From Bacteroidales bacterium (lineage in GTDB: Bacteria > Bacteroidota > Bacteroidia > Bacteroidales > VadinHA17): a DNA stretch of 43,500 nt. The position numbers and the translations under genes are program-made. The notes beneath the pieces were generated by a model. The model worked only from the letters and a program-made list of their open reading frames with translations, had not been told where the DNA came from and did not search any database. The stretch covers positions 1 to 43,500 of the forward strand of contig JANYIW010000373.1 of assembly GCA_025358645.1 (NCBI GenBank), given 5' to 3'. This document shows positions 18,743 through 28,577 of the stretch, one piece after another. Positions within the stretch are counted from its first letter, which is position 1. Each line of letters opens with the position of its first letter.

Positions 18743-19945
18743 CTATTTAATACAATTCCTGCTGATATAATCCGTAACTCGTTTATTTCCAAGACTAAAT
18801 GATTTTCTGAAATCATGACAGGCATCTTCCACCTTTCCTGAATTCAGCAAAGCTATACCTTTATTAAGCCATACATCAGAATTGCCAGGTTTGAGATCCA
18901 ATGACATGCTGTAGTCATTAATAGCCATTCCCCATGAACTGGAAACAAAGTAGGAATTTGCCCGGTCCACGTAACATTCAGGATCATTAGGATGAAGTTT
19001 CAGGTTATTTGAAAAGTACTCAAGCGCTTTAAGATTGTCGCCTGATGTTGCCTCTGCCTTTCCGGCCAGGCTCAATGCTACTCTGTTTTCAGGATAGAAT
19101 TCAAGATATTTCTTAATATCAGTCAGAGCTTTATCTGTTTCCCCGGTTTTTCTGTAACAATCTGATCTCAGAAGAAGTAATCCGGCATCTGCAACACCGG
19201 AAGCAAGCAGTTGTGAATAGGTTGTTGATGCACCAGCAGGATCAGATGCTCCCGTCTGTGCTTTTGCAAGAATACGTAAATACTTCTCATTCCGGGGATA
19301 CAAGGTTGTAAGTCCCGAGATAACCTTTATTACCTGAGAATAATTTCCCGATGCAAAGCTGACCAATGCTTCGGCATAAAGAATGTCATCATTGCTATCA
19401 ATATTCTTTTTAAGTTCTGCCAGGACATTTTTTGATTCATCGATCTTCCCGGCTGTGATATAATATTCTATTTCCGAAATACCTTTTTCAGTAATACTGT
19501 ACCATTCCTTCTTCCAGAACTGACGCCATTCCTGTCTATTATCAATGGTTCCAAATGCAGGGTCAAGCAAAATATCCTTTTCACTTCTCTTATCAGCCGA
19601 ATTAAGATTTAGTTCCAGATGATAAAGTGCTGTTCCAGCATCGCCTTTTAAAGCATAAATTCTTGCCAGTCCATATTCACCTGAGAATGATGCTATCTTA
19701 TTTGCTTCATTATAATCACTTATTGCTCCTGAATAATCGCCGCTCAGAATATTTGCTTCAGCTCTTTCAGTATATAACCGACTCTCTTTTGTACCATTTA
19801 GTGCCCCGTTTAGCAGGTTTATTGCCTGTTCATGCTTCCCTGCTTCGGCAAGCGCTCTGGCTTTAAGAATATAATCAACCGTTTGTTGCCCAAAAATTAT
19901 TCCGGCACCTGACAAAAACAAAAACAGAGTAATAATCTTCTTCAT
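18743..19945 (-). CDS. Secreted TPR-repeat protein
   Basis: This 400-residue protein has a type I signal peptide (MKKIITLFLFLSGAGIIFGQ, cleavage near GQQ). Its tetratricopeptide repeats include ALAEAGKHEQAINLLNGAL, ANILSGDYSGAISDYNEA, SDCYRKTGETDKALTDIKKY, AEATSGDNLKALEYFSNNLK, SYFVSSSWGMAINDYSMSLD and ALLNSGKVEDACHDFRKSF. TPR domains are protein-interaction scaffolds, so this is probably a periplasmic adaptor. It follows the type IX secretion substrate gene by 18 bp in the same direction, suggesting co-transcription. Some Bacteroidota TPR proteins act in gliding or type IX secretion, but the sequence does not show that here. Confidence 0.85.
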   Translation of the reverse strand: MKKIITLFLFLSGAGIIFGQQTVDYILKARALAEAGKHEQAINLLNGALNGTKESRLYTERAEANILSGDYSGAISDYNEANKIASFSGEYGLARIYALKGDAGTALYHLELNLNSADKRSEKDILLDPAFGTIDNRQEWRQFWKKEWYSITEKGISEIEYYITAGKIDESKNVLAELKKNIDSNDDILYAEALVSFASGNYSQVIKVISGLTTLYPRNEKYLRILAKAQTGASDPAGASTTYSQLLASGVADAGLLLLRSDCYRKTGETDKALTDIKKYLEFYPENRVALSLAGKAEATSGDNLKALEYFSNNLKLHPNDPECYVDRANSYFVSSSWGMAINDYSMSLDLKPGNSDVWLNKGIALLNSGKVEDACHDFRKSFSLGNKRVTDYISRNCIK

Positions 19946-19963
19946 TTTATAATTTCTTCAAAA

Positions 19964-22588
19964 TCATTTCGTGGGCTGTTTATTTATTTTCGCATCTGAT
20001 TCGGTAATGACATGAACAAAACCCGATAGATGGAATAATTCCACTCCTGAAATGTGGTTTTCATAAACATCGCATTGGTAAAAATAAACTCCCGGCGAAA
20101 CAATTTTACCTTTGTAGGTGCCATTCCAGTTAATCTTAGGATCCTCGGTCCTGAATAACAGCATACCATTTCTATTGAAAAGCCTGAAATCAATTTTTGT
20201 AACCAGTCCGGATGTTTTTGCTACCAGGTTATCGTTAATATCATCCCCGTTAGGAGTAAAAACATTTGGAATCTCATAAAAGTTGCAGGAATCAATACAA
20301 ATTATTAAGGATTTATCGCCCTCATTTCCCTTTACATCAAATGCTGAAACCGCATAACATCCGGAAATTGTCTCACCCGGAAAATGCTTATAAGTAAAAG
20401 TATTCTTATCGTTGATAGTAGTAAGAAGGGAAAGATTATCTTCTGACTTCATTCTGGAATAGATTTTGTAACCTGCAACATCTGCAAAACAAACTGTGTC
20501 AGCAATTGCCCATTTTAGTGAATTGTATAAGCTATCACATTTACTGGTGACTTTCAGAACTGGAGGACAAGGTGGTTCATTATCAACAGGAGTAGTGCAG
20601 ATGATCTCTGAAAGATTAATCAGATTCTTAGGCATATTGTTAGCAAGGTAATTACCTGTAGATCTGACAAAATAACAATATTCCTTACCATTTACCAGAC
20701 CGTTATCGACATAAGCCAACTGATTCGTTGAGCCAATTGAATCATAAGAGCTGGTAGCATTGTTCAATCTGAAGAAATCATACCTTGAATTAATCCATGG
20801 CACATTACGACTAATAGTAAAGCGAGCTTTCCTGTCACCGGGCGCTACAGAAAGAAAAACAGAGGATGCATACCCCGGATCTCCGATGAGAAATCTTTTA
20901 CCGGTGGCGTTATTGTACAATTCTATCCTGTAAATATAACCTGTCGTTGAAGTATTTATCAGAGTATCTATATAGACCGTGTCGTTCAGATTTACCGTTT
21001 GAATTGACTTAATCTGATTGAAGTTTGTCCCGCCAATTCCATCTGCCCTGTAAATCAGGTATTCATAAGGGCCAATTGCAGGGATCGTATCGAGTTTTTT
21101 GGGTTTTTTCCATGAAAGAAAAATCGATCCTTTTACAGCATCGGTATTTCGTACGCTCACATTTTTAATTATCGGAACTCCGGATACAAGAGTTGATGTG
21201 ATCTCATTTGAAGTTTTGCTTTCGGTTCCATTTGGGTAAACAGCAACTATTCTGTAAGTATATTCCTTTCCAAACTGCAGACTTTGTCCGTTATCATTAT
21301 CCGAATAAGATGTAGTAGAACTACCGACAATATACCCTACTTTTATAAAACCTGTTGATGAAGGAATGCCCTCTGTGCACGAATCGGGTTTGAAAGTAGA
21401 AGCTCCATCCCTTCTGTAGATGCTGAATCCTGATATTATATTGGTAACATAGTGTGACCAGGTTAAACTGATTGATTTACCTACCGGAACTGCATTAATT
21501 ATATGAGGTGAAGGTCCAAGCACCCTGATACTCGTATTGTGGATGTCAGAGAGCCTGACATCGGGATTGAAGTCATCCGATTTAAAAATTACATTATAAG
21601 GTTGTTTTCTGACTGCCTCATGACATGGTTTCCATTTGAATCTTGAGGATGCGAATCCAGCTACAGAATCAACTTTTGTAAATGATGCTTTGCATGGGTT
21701 AAGATCAAATACTCCTGAAGTGGCATGGAGAGTCATAAAATCTTTGTTAGGATCCGTAGCGGTAAAAAGGAAATCAATACTATCGCCTGCTTCTACGCAA
21801 TAATCTTTGACAGGACCATTTTCAGGGGGTTTGTTGGTGGTATTAAAGACCTCGATCTGCATATCCCGTTCCACCACTCCGATTTTTTTCCCGTTTCGCC
21901 ATTCCTCAATATACATCGCCACATTATATTTTCCAGTATCTGCGGGGGTATCCCAAATCAGGTCTCCATTTATAGAATCTACTCTTATTGAGCGAGTTGC
22001 AGGCGGTAATGTATATCCAACTATAGGTTTTGCATCTTCTCGTGTACAGACAGTAAGCTTATATGAGAGACTGTCACCGTCAGGATCAAAGGCTGAGGGA
22101 TTATGAATAAATAAATAATGATAAGCTGCTTTATCATAAGGGGGATTAAGCAGTACTGGCGAATTGTCACGCCCCATTGCCGTATTAACTGTCAGAATTG
22201 TTGATATTGAAAAAATGACATTAACTGAATTAGGAATGTTTTTAACTCCCGCATTCCTGTTTGGATCCTGAACCACAATTTTATATACTCCCGGACCCGG
22301 ATAGGTGTGATCTATAACATAAATATTCCTCTTGTAAAAATTCGGGAGAATTAAAGTACTTTGCCTCTGCGCGGTAGAAATCGAATTGTCGCCCCAATCG
22401 ATATCGAGTTGAGGTCTGTCTGCGTAACTTAAGGTATATGTAAATGTAGTTATCGTGATCCTGTATGTGAGGTCTGATAACTGGACATAGGTAATCTCAC
22501 CAGCCCGGTTATGTGTAGCATTCAGACTGGCAAAATAAAATGATACAAGTACCAGTAAAAAAAATTTCTTTGTAATAAGATTTTTCAC
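19964..22588 (-). CDS. Type IX secretion substrate with CHU_C/gliding-type C-terminal domain
   Basis: This 874-residue exported protein starts with GTG (22586-22588), encoding MKNLITKKFFLLVLVSFYFA, a signal peptide. The region after it (THNRAGEITYVQLSDLTYRI) and PGVYKIVVQDPNRNAG suggest PKD- or cadherin-like beta-sandwiches. Several fibronectin III-like modules follow (GKSISLTWSHYVTNIISGFS, SIFLSWKKPKKLDT and SLKWAIADTVCFADVAGYKI). The last ~90 residues are a type B type IX sorting domain: IPNVFTPNGDDINDNL, IDFRLFNRNGMLLF, INWNGTYKGKIVSPGVYFYQ. Proteins with this ending cross the outer membrane by the Por secretion system and are surface-attached or released. No enzymatic domain is visible, so adhesion is a reasonable inference. 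It precedes the TPR gene and follows pyk. Confidence 0.9.
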   Translation of the reverse strand: MKNLITKKFFLLVLVSFYFASLNATHNRAGEITYVQLSDLTYRITITTFTYTLSYADRPQLDIDWGDNSISTAQRQSTLILPNFYKRNIYVIDHTYPGPGVYKIVVQDPNRNAGVKNIPNSVNVIFSISTILTVNTAMGRDNSPVLLNPPYDKAAYHYLFIHNPSAFDPDGDSLSYKLTVCTREDAKPIVGYTLPPATRSIRVDSINGDLIWDTPADTGKYNVAMYIEEWRNGKKIGVVERDMQIEVFNTTNKPPENGPVKDYCVEAGDSIDFLFTATDPNKDFMTLHATSGVFDLNPCKASFTKVDSVAGFASSRFKWKPCHEAVRKQPYNVIFKSDDFNPDVRLSDIHNTSIRVLGPSPHIINAVPVGKSISLTWSHYVTNIISGFSIYRRDGASTFKPDSCTEGIPSSTGFIKVGYIVGSSTTSYSDNDNGQSLQFGKEYTYRIVAVYPNGTESKTSNEITSTLVSGVPIIKNVSVRNTDAVKGSIFLSWKKPKKLDTIPAIGPYEYLIYRADGIGGTNFNQIKSIQTVNLNDTVYIDTLINTSTTGYIYRIELYNNATGKRFLIGDPGYASSVFLSVAPGDRKARFTISRNVPWINSRYDFFRLNNATSSYDSIGSTNQLAYVDNGLVNGKEYCYFVRSTGNYLANNMPKNLINLSEIICTTPVDNEPPCPPVLKVTSKCDSLYNSLKWAIADTVCFADVAGYKIYSRMKSEDNLSLLTTINDKNTFTYKHFPGETISGCYAVSAFDVKGNEGDKSLIICIDSCNFYEIPNVFTPNGDDINDNLVAKTSGLVTKIDFRLFNRNGMLLFRTEDPKINWNGTYKGKIVSPGVYFYQCDVYENHISGVELFHLSGFVHVITESDAKINKQPTK

Positions 22589-22645
22589 GACTGAGATTAT
22601 TTTATTTTAAAAGTTTGTTCTGTAATATCTTTTTCTATTTTCAGG

Positions 22646-22674
22646 CCTGATTAAAGTATCAAAAATCAGACCAA
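22646..22674 (-). terminator. Hairpin after pyk, weak terminator candidate
   Basis: Directly after the pyk stop, the minus strand can form a 9-bp stem with one G-T wobble (GGTCTGATT with AATCAGGCC) and an 11-base loop. No strong U-tract follows, so it may be an attenuator or a transcript-end hairpin instead. Confidence 0.35.
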
Positions 22675-24111
22675 TTATGCATCATCTTTTATACTTACCC
22701 GATCTTTTAAATACTGAACTGATCCAACCTCTATGAATGAAAAACCCGCTCCTCCGGAAAAGTTACCTGCAAGGACGACTACAATATCATCACTTTTCAG
22801 ATTATGTTTTTTCGTAAGGTCTTTAAGTGCGATATGGATAAACTCATCTACCGACTTCTTCTGAACCTGCAAACTTGCATAAACACCATAAGATAACGCC
22901 AATTCTCTCATGGTACTTTCTGAATAGCATTGTGCAAGAATCAGATTGATACCTCTGTAAGATGCCATATCCCTTATGGTTCTGCCCCCTAAAGTATCGG
23001 CAATGATTCCCCTGGCTCCTATCCTGAAAGCTGTTTTAACCGCAACCTTTGCAAGATATGCAGATATTTCTCCGGTAACATTCAGGTATGGAATATTAAG
23101 AAACTTCTCTTTATTCTTTTCAACCTCCAGAGCCACTTTAGTCATTGTCTTTACAGCCTCCACAGGATATTTTCCATTAGCTGTTTCACCACTTAGCATT
23201 ATTGCATCAGTCTGTGAATAAATTGCATTGGCAATATCGCTGACCTCGGCCCTGGTTGGTCGTGGATTGATTATCATTGAATGAAGCATTTGTGTTGCAA
23301 CAATGACAGGTTTCCTTGAGATTATGCATTTTGTGATGATCATCTTCTGGATACCTGGAATTTGTTCGTAGGGTATTTCAATACCAAGGTCTCCTCTGGC
23401 AACCATTATACCATAAACATTATCGATGATATCATCAAGATTGTCCACACCTTCCTGATTTTCGATTTTGGCAATTATTTTAATTTTACTGTTAAAAGAA
23501 TTGAGAACAGCCTTAACATCAAGCACATCCTGCTTTGATCGCACAAATGAATGGGCAATAAAATCGACATTATTCTTAACAGCCATTTCAATAAAGGTTT
23601 TATCCTTCTCGGTCAGAGATGGGAGTAAAATCTTTACACTCGGAATATTAACACTTTTCCTTGATCCCAGGATTCCATCATTTTCAATAATACATTCAAG
23701 TGCATTGCCCTGCTTTCTTAAAACTCTCAGCTCTAATTCCCCGTCATCCATCAGAATCAATGATCCAAGTGGGATATCTGAAGAAAATGCTTTATAACTA
23801 ACATAGATGCCTTCCGGAGAACTCTTTTTCTCAGGGTCACCGATAATATTTATTTTGGCACCTTTTATCAGCTGAATAGGAGAATCACAGATAGTAGTAC
23901 GTATTTCGGGACCTTTGGTGTCGATAAGAATTGCAATTTTATCAGAGACTTCACGGGCATTCTTAATAATCCGGAGTGCTCCCTCTATATCAAGGTGTGC
24001 TGAGTTTATCCTGATCACATTCATTCCAGCCTCATATAATTCCTTAATAAAAGCTGATTCACAGTGTTTATCGGAGATAGTAGCTACAATCTTAGTCCTT
24101 TTAGCATCCAT
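22675..24111 (-). CDS. pyk: Pyruvate kinase
   Basis: This enzyme transfers phosphate from PEP to ADP in the last step of glycolysis. Its 478 residues include KIVATISDK and NVIRINSAHLD at the N-terminus, LIDTKGPEIRT (substrate/metal region), IMVARGDLGIEIPYEQIP, KPVIVATQMLHSMI, PRPTRAEVSDIANAIY and DAIMLSGETANGKYPVEAV. A C-terminal domain starts near AYLAKVAVKTAFRIGARGII. The start lies 3 bp downstream of the aroQ stop, so the two are probably co-transcribed. ppdK, encoding the enzyme for the reverse direction, lies 3 kb away on the opposite strand. Confidence 0.96.
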   Translation of the reverse strand: MDAKRTKIVATISDKHCESAFIKELYEAGMNVIRINSAHLDIEGALRIIKNAREVSDKIAILIDTKGPEIRTTICDSPIQLIKGAKINIIGDPEKKSSPEGIYVSYKAFSSDIPLGSLILMDDGELELRVLRKQGNALECIIENDGILGSRKSVNIPSVKILLPSLTEKDKTFIEMAVKNNVDFIAHSFVRSKQDVLDVKAVLNSFNSKIKIIAKIENQEGVDNLDDIIDNVYGIMVARGDLGIEIPYEQIPGIQKMIITKCIISRKPVIVATQMLHSMIINPRPTRAEVSDIANAIYSQTDAIMLSGETANGKYPVEAVKTMTKVALEVEKNKEKFLNIPYLNVTGEISAYLAKVAVKTAFRIGARGIIADTLGGRTIRDMASYRGINLILAQCYSESTMRELALSYGVYASLQVQKKSVDEFIHIALKDLTKKHNLKSDDIVVVLAGNFSGGAGFSFIEVGSVQYLKDRVSIKDDA

Positions 24112-24114
24112 AAA

Positions 24115-24558
24115 TTATATCTTCTTTGTTTTAATTATTTCAATAAGTGCCTCTACGGCGAGCCTGTAACTATCAAGGCCAAAACCTGATATACTTCCCA
24201 AACAATTCCTCCCAATAAGACTGGTGTGACGGAAATCCTCCCTGGCAGAAATATTAGTAATGTGGACTTCAATAACCGGTGCCTTTACGGCTGCTATTGC
24301 ATCAGTAATTGATACAGAAGTATGAGTGTAACCACCAGCATTAAGTATAATCCCATCCGATGAAAAGCCTGTTCTCTGAATCTCATTAATTATTTCACCC
24401 TCTGTGTTCGATTGATAATAATTGAACCCGATATCCGGAAAACGCGATTTAAGAACCAAAAGATAATCTTCAAAAGAAGAATGACCGTACTTTTCAGGTT
24501 CTCTACTTCCGAGAAGATTCAGATTTGGACCATTAATAATTTCAATAATCATCTGCAT
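24115..24558 (-). CDS. aroQ: Type II 3-dehydroquinate dehydratase
   Basis: This small dodecameric-type dehydratase converts 3-dehydroquinate to 3-dehydroshikimate. The 147-residue length is typical. Motifs include IINGPNLNLLGSREPEKYG with the catalytic Tyr, YYQSNTEGEIINEIQ, ILNAGGYTHTSVSITDAI, and PVIEVHITNISAREDFRHTS with the catalytic His. ATG codons at 24558 and 24552 are both possible starts. It is transcribed away from xerD across a 153-bp gap and precedes pyk by 3 bp. Confidence 0.96.
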   Translation of the reverse strand: MQMIIEIINGPNLNLLGSREPEKYGHSSFEDYLLVLKSRFPDIGFNYYQSNTEGEIINEIQRTGFSSDGIILNAGGYTHTSVSITDAIAAVKAPVIEVHITNISAREDFRHTSLIGRNCLGSISGFGLDSYRLAVEALIEIIKTKKI

Positions 24559-24711
24559 TTAAGTGTATTATAGCAAAATGTAGAGTTTTAACATTACTAT
24601 TAATATACTGTAAAAATAGGAAAAAATATTTAAAGAGATGAACTTATAACGGTTGTCTTACTTTATGTTACTTTGCAAGGGACTTTGTGGTCAGATATTT
24701 TAGATTGACAA

Positions 24712-25611
24712 ATGAGTTTAACCTGGAAACAGTCATTCAGAAATTTTGAAACCTATCTCAGGTTAGAGAAGTCGTTGTCGGACAATAGTGTCGAAGCTTA
24801 TCTGAGTGATGTTTATAAACTTGAAAAATACTTTATAGAGGCCGGAATAGATATTTCACCAGCCAGTGTGTTATACTCAGATCTTAAAGCATTTCTGGTC
24901 TGGTATGGCTCTAATAATAAAAATACACGAACCCAGTCAAGAGTACTTTCGGGTGTCAGGGCTTTCTTCAAATATCTTCTTATTGAAGGTGAAGTTGAAG
25001 AGAATCCTTCTTCGCTATTAGAATCGCCAAAAATCGGACTTAAGCTTCCTGAGGTACTATCGGTAATTGAGATAGACAGGATAATCAATGAAATTGATCT
25101 GACTAAACCGGAGGGCCAAAGGAATAAAGCAATCATTGAAACGCTTTATGGTTGCGGACTAAGAGTTTCAGAGCTTGTGAATCTTCGTATGACAGATATA
25201 CATTACAATGAAGAATATGTTGTTGTAACAGGGAAAGGCAATAAACAGAGACTTGTTCCGGTCAGCAAAAAGGCACTGAGTGAGATGGATAAATATAAAG
25301 AGGACAGGAACAGACTTGCTGTAATCACTGATCAGAATATTCTTTTTCTAAACCGTCGCGGAAAGCGTCTTACCAGGGCAATGATTTTCACTATTATTAA
25401 AGACCTTGCGGCCAGGGCCGGAATAAGGAAAAATATCAGCCCTCATACATTCAGACATTCATTCGCAACTCACATGATAGAAGCAGGTGCAGATCTCAGG
25501 GCAGTTCAGGAAATGCTCGGACACGAATCTATTCTTACAACCGAAATTTATACTCATATCGACAGGAGTTTCCTGCGCGATACTCTTATTATGTTCCATC
25601 CGAGAGCTTAA
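24712..25611 (+). CDS. xerD: Tyrosine recombinase XerD (housekeeping type)
   Basis: This 299-residue tyrosine recombinase probably resolves chromosome dimers at dif with XerC and FtsK. The N-terminal SAM-like DNA-binding domain spans about 1-105. The catalytic residues are all visible: Arg151 (GCGLRVSEL), Lys175 (TGKGNKQR), His245 and Arg248 (HTFRHSF), His271 (LGHESI) and nucleophile Tyr280 (EIYTHID). Length and lack of mobile-element neighbours point to the chromosomal Xer enzyme rather than an integrase. XerC versus XerD cannot be fully decided from sequence alone. It lies opposite aroQ, so its promoter must fall in the shared 153-bp gap, which contains a near-consensus TTACTTTGC at about 24669-24677. 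Confidence 0.9.
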   Translation: MSLTWKQSFRNFETYLRLEKSLSDNSVEAYLSDVYKLEKYFIEAGIDISPASVLYSDLKAFLVWYGSNNKNTRTQSRVLSGVRAFFKYLLIEGEVEENPSSLLESPKIGLKLPEVLSVIEIDRIINEIDLTKPEGQRNKAIIETLYGCGLRVSELVNLRMTDIHYNEEYVVVTGKGNKQRLVPVSKKALSEMDKYKEDRNRLAVITDQNILFLNRRGKRLTRAMIFTIIKDLAARAGIRKNISPHTFRHSFATHMIEAGADLRAVQEMLGHESILTTEIYTHIDRSFLRDTLIMFHPRA

Positions 25612-25646
25612 AGTTTTTCACTTTTAAAAAATTCAATTATAAATAT

Positions 25647-25655
25647 TAACTTTGC
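25647..25655 (+). promoter_or_regulatory. Bacteroidota -7 promoter element for ppdK
   Basis: TAACTTTGC matches the TAnnTTTG(C/T) element exactly, 51 bp before the ppdK ATG. No clear -33 TTTG at standard spacing was seen. Confidence 0.6.
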
Positions 25656-25706
25656 GACTTATTTTGCAAAATCTATAATTTAAACTTATATCAAATCAAT
25701 AAAATT

Positions 25707-28433
25707 ATGTCACAACTTAAAAGAGTCTATTCCTTCGGAAAGAAAACTGCAGAGGGTAAAACCGACATGAAAAACCTCCTTGGAGGTAAAGGCGCTAACC
25801 TTGCTGAGATGTGTTTGTTAGGATTACCAGTTCCTGCAGGGTTCACAATTACAACTGAAGCTTGTAATGAATATTATAAGAACAATTGTACTCTTCCGGC
25901 AGAATTGATGCCTGAAGTTTGGGCAGCTATGAAGAAGACTGAAGAAACAATGAATATGAAATATGGTGATGTGCAGAACGCACTACTGGTCTCATGTCGT
26001 TCAGGTGCACGCAGTTCAATGCCAGGAATGATGGATACAGTCCTTAATATCGGTCTTTGCTCGGCAACTATTCCCGGCTTCCTTAAGAAGACCAACAATC
26101 CTCGTTTTGTATGGGATTCATATCGCCGGCTTATTATGATGTATGCCGACGTTGTTATGGAAAAGGCAGAAGGGATAGATCTTGGTGAAGGTAAAGGAAT
26201 ACGTAAGCAACTTGACGAAAAACTTGATGCGTTTAAAAAGCAGAAAGGTTATAAATCAGATACTGAAATTTCAGCTGATGAACTTAAACTTCTATCGGAA
26301 GAATTTAAGACAATAATTAAAAAAGCTCTTGGAAAACCCTTCCCTGATGATGCAAAAGAACAACTTGAAGGCAGTATTAAAGCTGTATTTAAAAGCTGGA
26401 ATGGTAAAAAAGCTGTTTCATATCGTCGTATAGAAGGCATTCCTGACGATTGGGGAACTGCAGTAAACGTACAGGCAATGGTATTTGGCAACATGGGCGA
26501 CACATCCGCTACGGGTGTTGCATTTACCCGTAACCCTGCAACGGGCGAAAACCTATTCTATGGTGAGTGGCTTGTAAATGCTCAGGGAGAAGATGTTGTA
26601 GCAGGTATCCGCACCCCGAGTCCTCTTAATGATGATACAAAAAATGATCAGAATCAGCATCTTCACAGTATGCAGGAGGCAATGCCCGGTACATACAAGG
26701 AGCTATGGGATATCCGGAATATTCTTGAAAAGTCGTTCCACGATATGCTTGATATAGAATTCACAATTCAGGAAGGCACACTTTATATGCTACAATGCCG
26801 TGCTGGTAAAAGAACCGGAACAGCCGCACTTAACATGGCAATGGACATGCTTCACGAAAAACTGATTGATGAAAAAACAGTAGTAATGCGTGTTGATCCT
26901 GCACAGCTCGACGAGCTTCTTCATCCGATCTGCGATCCGAATGCTGAGAAAAAAGTTAAACCTGTAGTAAAAGGTTTACCTGCAGGTCCGGGAGCAGCAG
27001 TTGGAAAAGTTGTTTTCAACGCAGAGGATGCTGTTGCATGGTTCCGTAAAGGTGAAAAAGTTATTCTTTTACGCGAAGAGACTAATCCTGAAGATGTTGA
27101 AGGCATGCGCGCTGCTGAAGGTATCCTGACTGCACGTGGAGGTATGACGTCTCATGCTGCTCTGGTTGCACGGGGATGGGGTAAATGCTGTATCGTCGGC
27201 GCCGGAGGTCTTCATGTTGATGCTTCAAAAAAGATTGCTAAAATTACCGGCTCAGACATAATTATTAAGGAAGGTGATGTCCTTACACTTAACGGTACCA
27301 AAGGTAATGTTTATACCGGAGCTGTTACTCTGATGGACGCAACAGAAAACCCACGTTTTAAGGAATTTATGACAATTGTTGATAAGTATCGCAAAATGGG
27401 TGTCCGTACAAATGCTGAGACTCCTGAAGATGCTGTTATTGCACGCAATTATGGTGCAGAGGGAATCGGCCTGTTCCGTACCGAACACATGTTTTATGGT
27501 AAAGGCTCTGAGACACCATTGTTTCTTCTTCGTAAAATGATCCTCAGTGCAAATGAAACAGAACGTCGCAAAGCTCTTGACGAACTTTTCTCACACGTTA
27601 AAAAAGATATGAAAGCCACCATGGTTGCCATGGACGGTCTACCTGTTACTTTCAGGCTTCTGGATCCTCCTCTTCATGAGTTTGTACCTCAGGGTGCAGA
27701 GAAACAGGAAGAACTGGCAAAAGCTCTCGGCATTAAAAAAGAAGATATTGCTAAACGTGGTGAAGCTTTGCACGAATCAAACCCAATGATGGGGCACCGG
27801 GGCGTACGTCTTGGTATCACATTTCCCGAGATCTCAGAGATGCAGATTCGCGCAATATTTGAGTCTTCCCTGGAACTTATTAAAGAAGGAAAACATCCTC
27901 ATCCCGAGATAATGGTTCCTGTAACAGGTGAAGTCAACGAATTAGACTATACTAAAAAAGTTGTTGACAGAGTTTATGACGAAGTCTGCAAAAAGTTTGG
28001 AGTGAAAACTATTGAGTATAAATATGGTACAATGATAGAAATACCTCGTGCATGCCTTCTCGCAGACCGTATGGCAAAAAGCGCCGAATTCTTTTCATTC
28101 GGAACCAACGACCTTACCCAGATGACATTCGGTTTCAGCCGCGATGATACAGGTGGATTCCTTCACGATTATCTCGACAAAAAGATATTATCTGCTGATC
28201 CTTTCCAGACAATTGATCAGGATGGTGTTGGCCAGCTTATCAAAATGTCGGTTGAGAAAGGCCGCACTACCAGGCCCGATCTTAAAGTTGGTATATGTGG
28301 TGAACAGGGTGGCGATCCTGCTTCTGTTGAATTCTGTTTCAAAGCAGGTTTAACTTATGTAAGCTGTTCTCCTTTCAGGGTTCCGATCGCAAGACTGGCA
28401 GCAGCCCAGGCTTCAATCAAATTTGGCAAATAA
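25707..28433 (+). CDS. ppdK: Pyruvate, phosphate dikinase
   Basis: PPDK interconverts pyruvate + ATP + Pi and PEP + AMP + PPi. The 908 residues match the family. The N-terminal ATP-grasp domain starts KRVYSFGKKTAEGKTDMKNL and includes SCRSGARSSMPGMMDTVLNIG, TSATGVAFTRNPATGEN and FTIQEGTLYMLQCRAGKRTG. The central swivelling domain carries the phosphorylated His483 in GGMTSHAALVARGWGKCCIV. The C-terminal PEP/pyruvate TIM barrel contains RTEHMFYG, GHRGVRLGITFPEI, FSFGTNDLTQMTFGFSRDD and GICGEQGGDPASVEFC. It has its own TAnnTTTG element upstream and a strong terminator downstream, so it is probably monocistronic. In anaerobes it can run glycolytically with PPi or gluconeogenically. Confidence 0.97.
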   Translation: MSQLKRVYSFGKKTAEGKTDMKNLLGGKGANLAEMCLLGLPVPAGFTITTEACNEYYKNNCTLPAELMPEVWAAMKKTEETMNMKYGDVQNALLVSCRSGARSSMPGMMDTVLNIGLCSATIPGFLKKTNNPRFVWDSYRRLIMMYADVVMEKAEGIDLGEGKGIRKQLDEKLDAFKKQKGYKSDTEISADELKLLSEEFKTIIKKALGKPFPDDAKEQLEGSIKAVFKSWNGKKAVSYRRIEGIPDDWGTAVNVQAMVFGNMGDTSATGVAFTRNPATGENLFYGEWLVNAQGEDVVAGIRTPSPLNDDTKNDQNQHLHSMQEAMPGTYKELWDIRNILEKSFHDMLDIEFTIQEGTLYMLQCRAGKRTGTAALNMAMDMLHEKLIDEKTVVMRVDPAQLDELLHPICDPNAEKKVKPVVKGLPAGPGAAVGKVVFNAEDAVAWFRKGEKVILLREETNPEDVEGMRAAEGILTARGGMTSHAALVARGWGKCCIVGAGGLHVDASKKIAKITGSDIIIKEGDVLTLNGTKGNVYTGAVTLMDATENPRFKEFMTIVDKYRKMGVRTNAETPEDAVIARNYGAEGIGLFRTEHMFYGKGSETPLFLLRKMILSANETERRKALDELFSHVKKDMKATMVAMDGLPVTFRLLDPPLHEFVPQGAEKQEELAKALGIKKEDIAKRGEALHESNPMMGHRGVRLGITFPEISEMQIRAIFESSLELIKEGKHPHPEIMVPVTGEVNELDYTKKVVDRVYDEVCKKFGVKTIEYKYGTMIEIPRACLLADRMAKSAEFFSFGTNDLTQMTFGFSRDDTGGFLHDYLDKKILSADPFQTIDQDGVGQLIKMSVEKGRTTRPDLKVGICGEQGGDPASVEFCFKAGLTYVSCSPFRVPIARLAAAQASIKFGK

Positions 28434-28457
28434 CCGGGTACACTTTTATAAAAATCG

Positions 28458-28492
28458 AAAGGGACATGCGATGGCATGTCCCTTTCTTCTTT
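28458..28492 (+). terminator. Intrinsic terminator after ppdK
   Basis: A perfect 12-bp stem (AAAGGGACATGC at 28458-28469 with GCATGTCCCTTT at 28474-28485) and a GATG loop are followed by CTTCTTT. It starts 24 bp after the ppdK stop. Confidence 0.85.
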
Positions 28493-28577
28493 AAAAAAAT
28501 TGAACTATATTTAGAAATCATTTAAGTCAGAGCATTCTTTACTAAGAATTTGTTGATTTAAAACCAAATTTCTTAAA

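Noticed and set aside
24712-25611. xerD as an integrase marking a mobile element
   Set aside because: Length and motifs fit the chromosomal Xer enzyme, and the neighbours are all housekeeping genes with no att repeats or phage genes.
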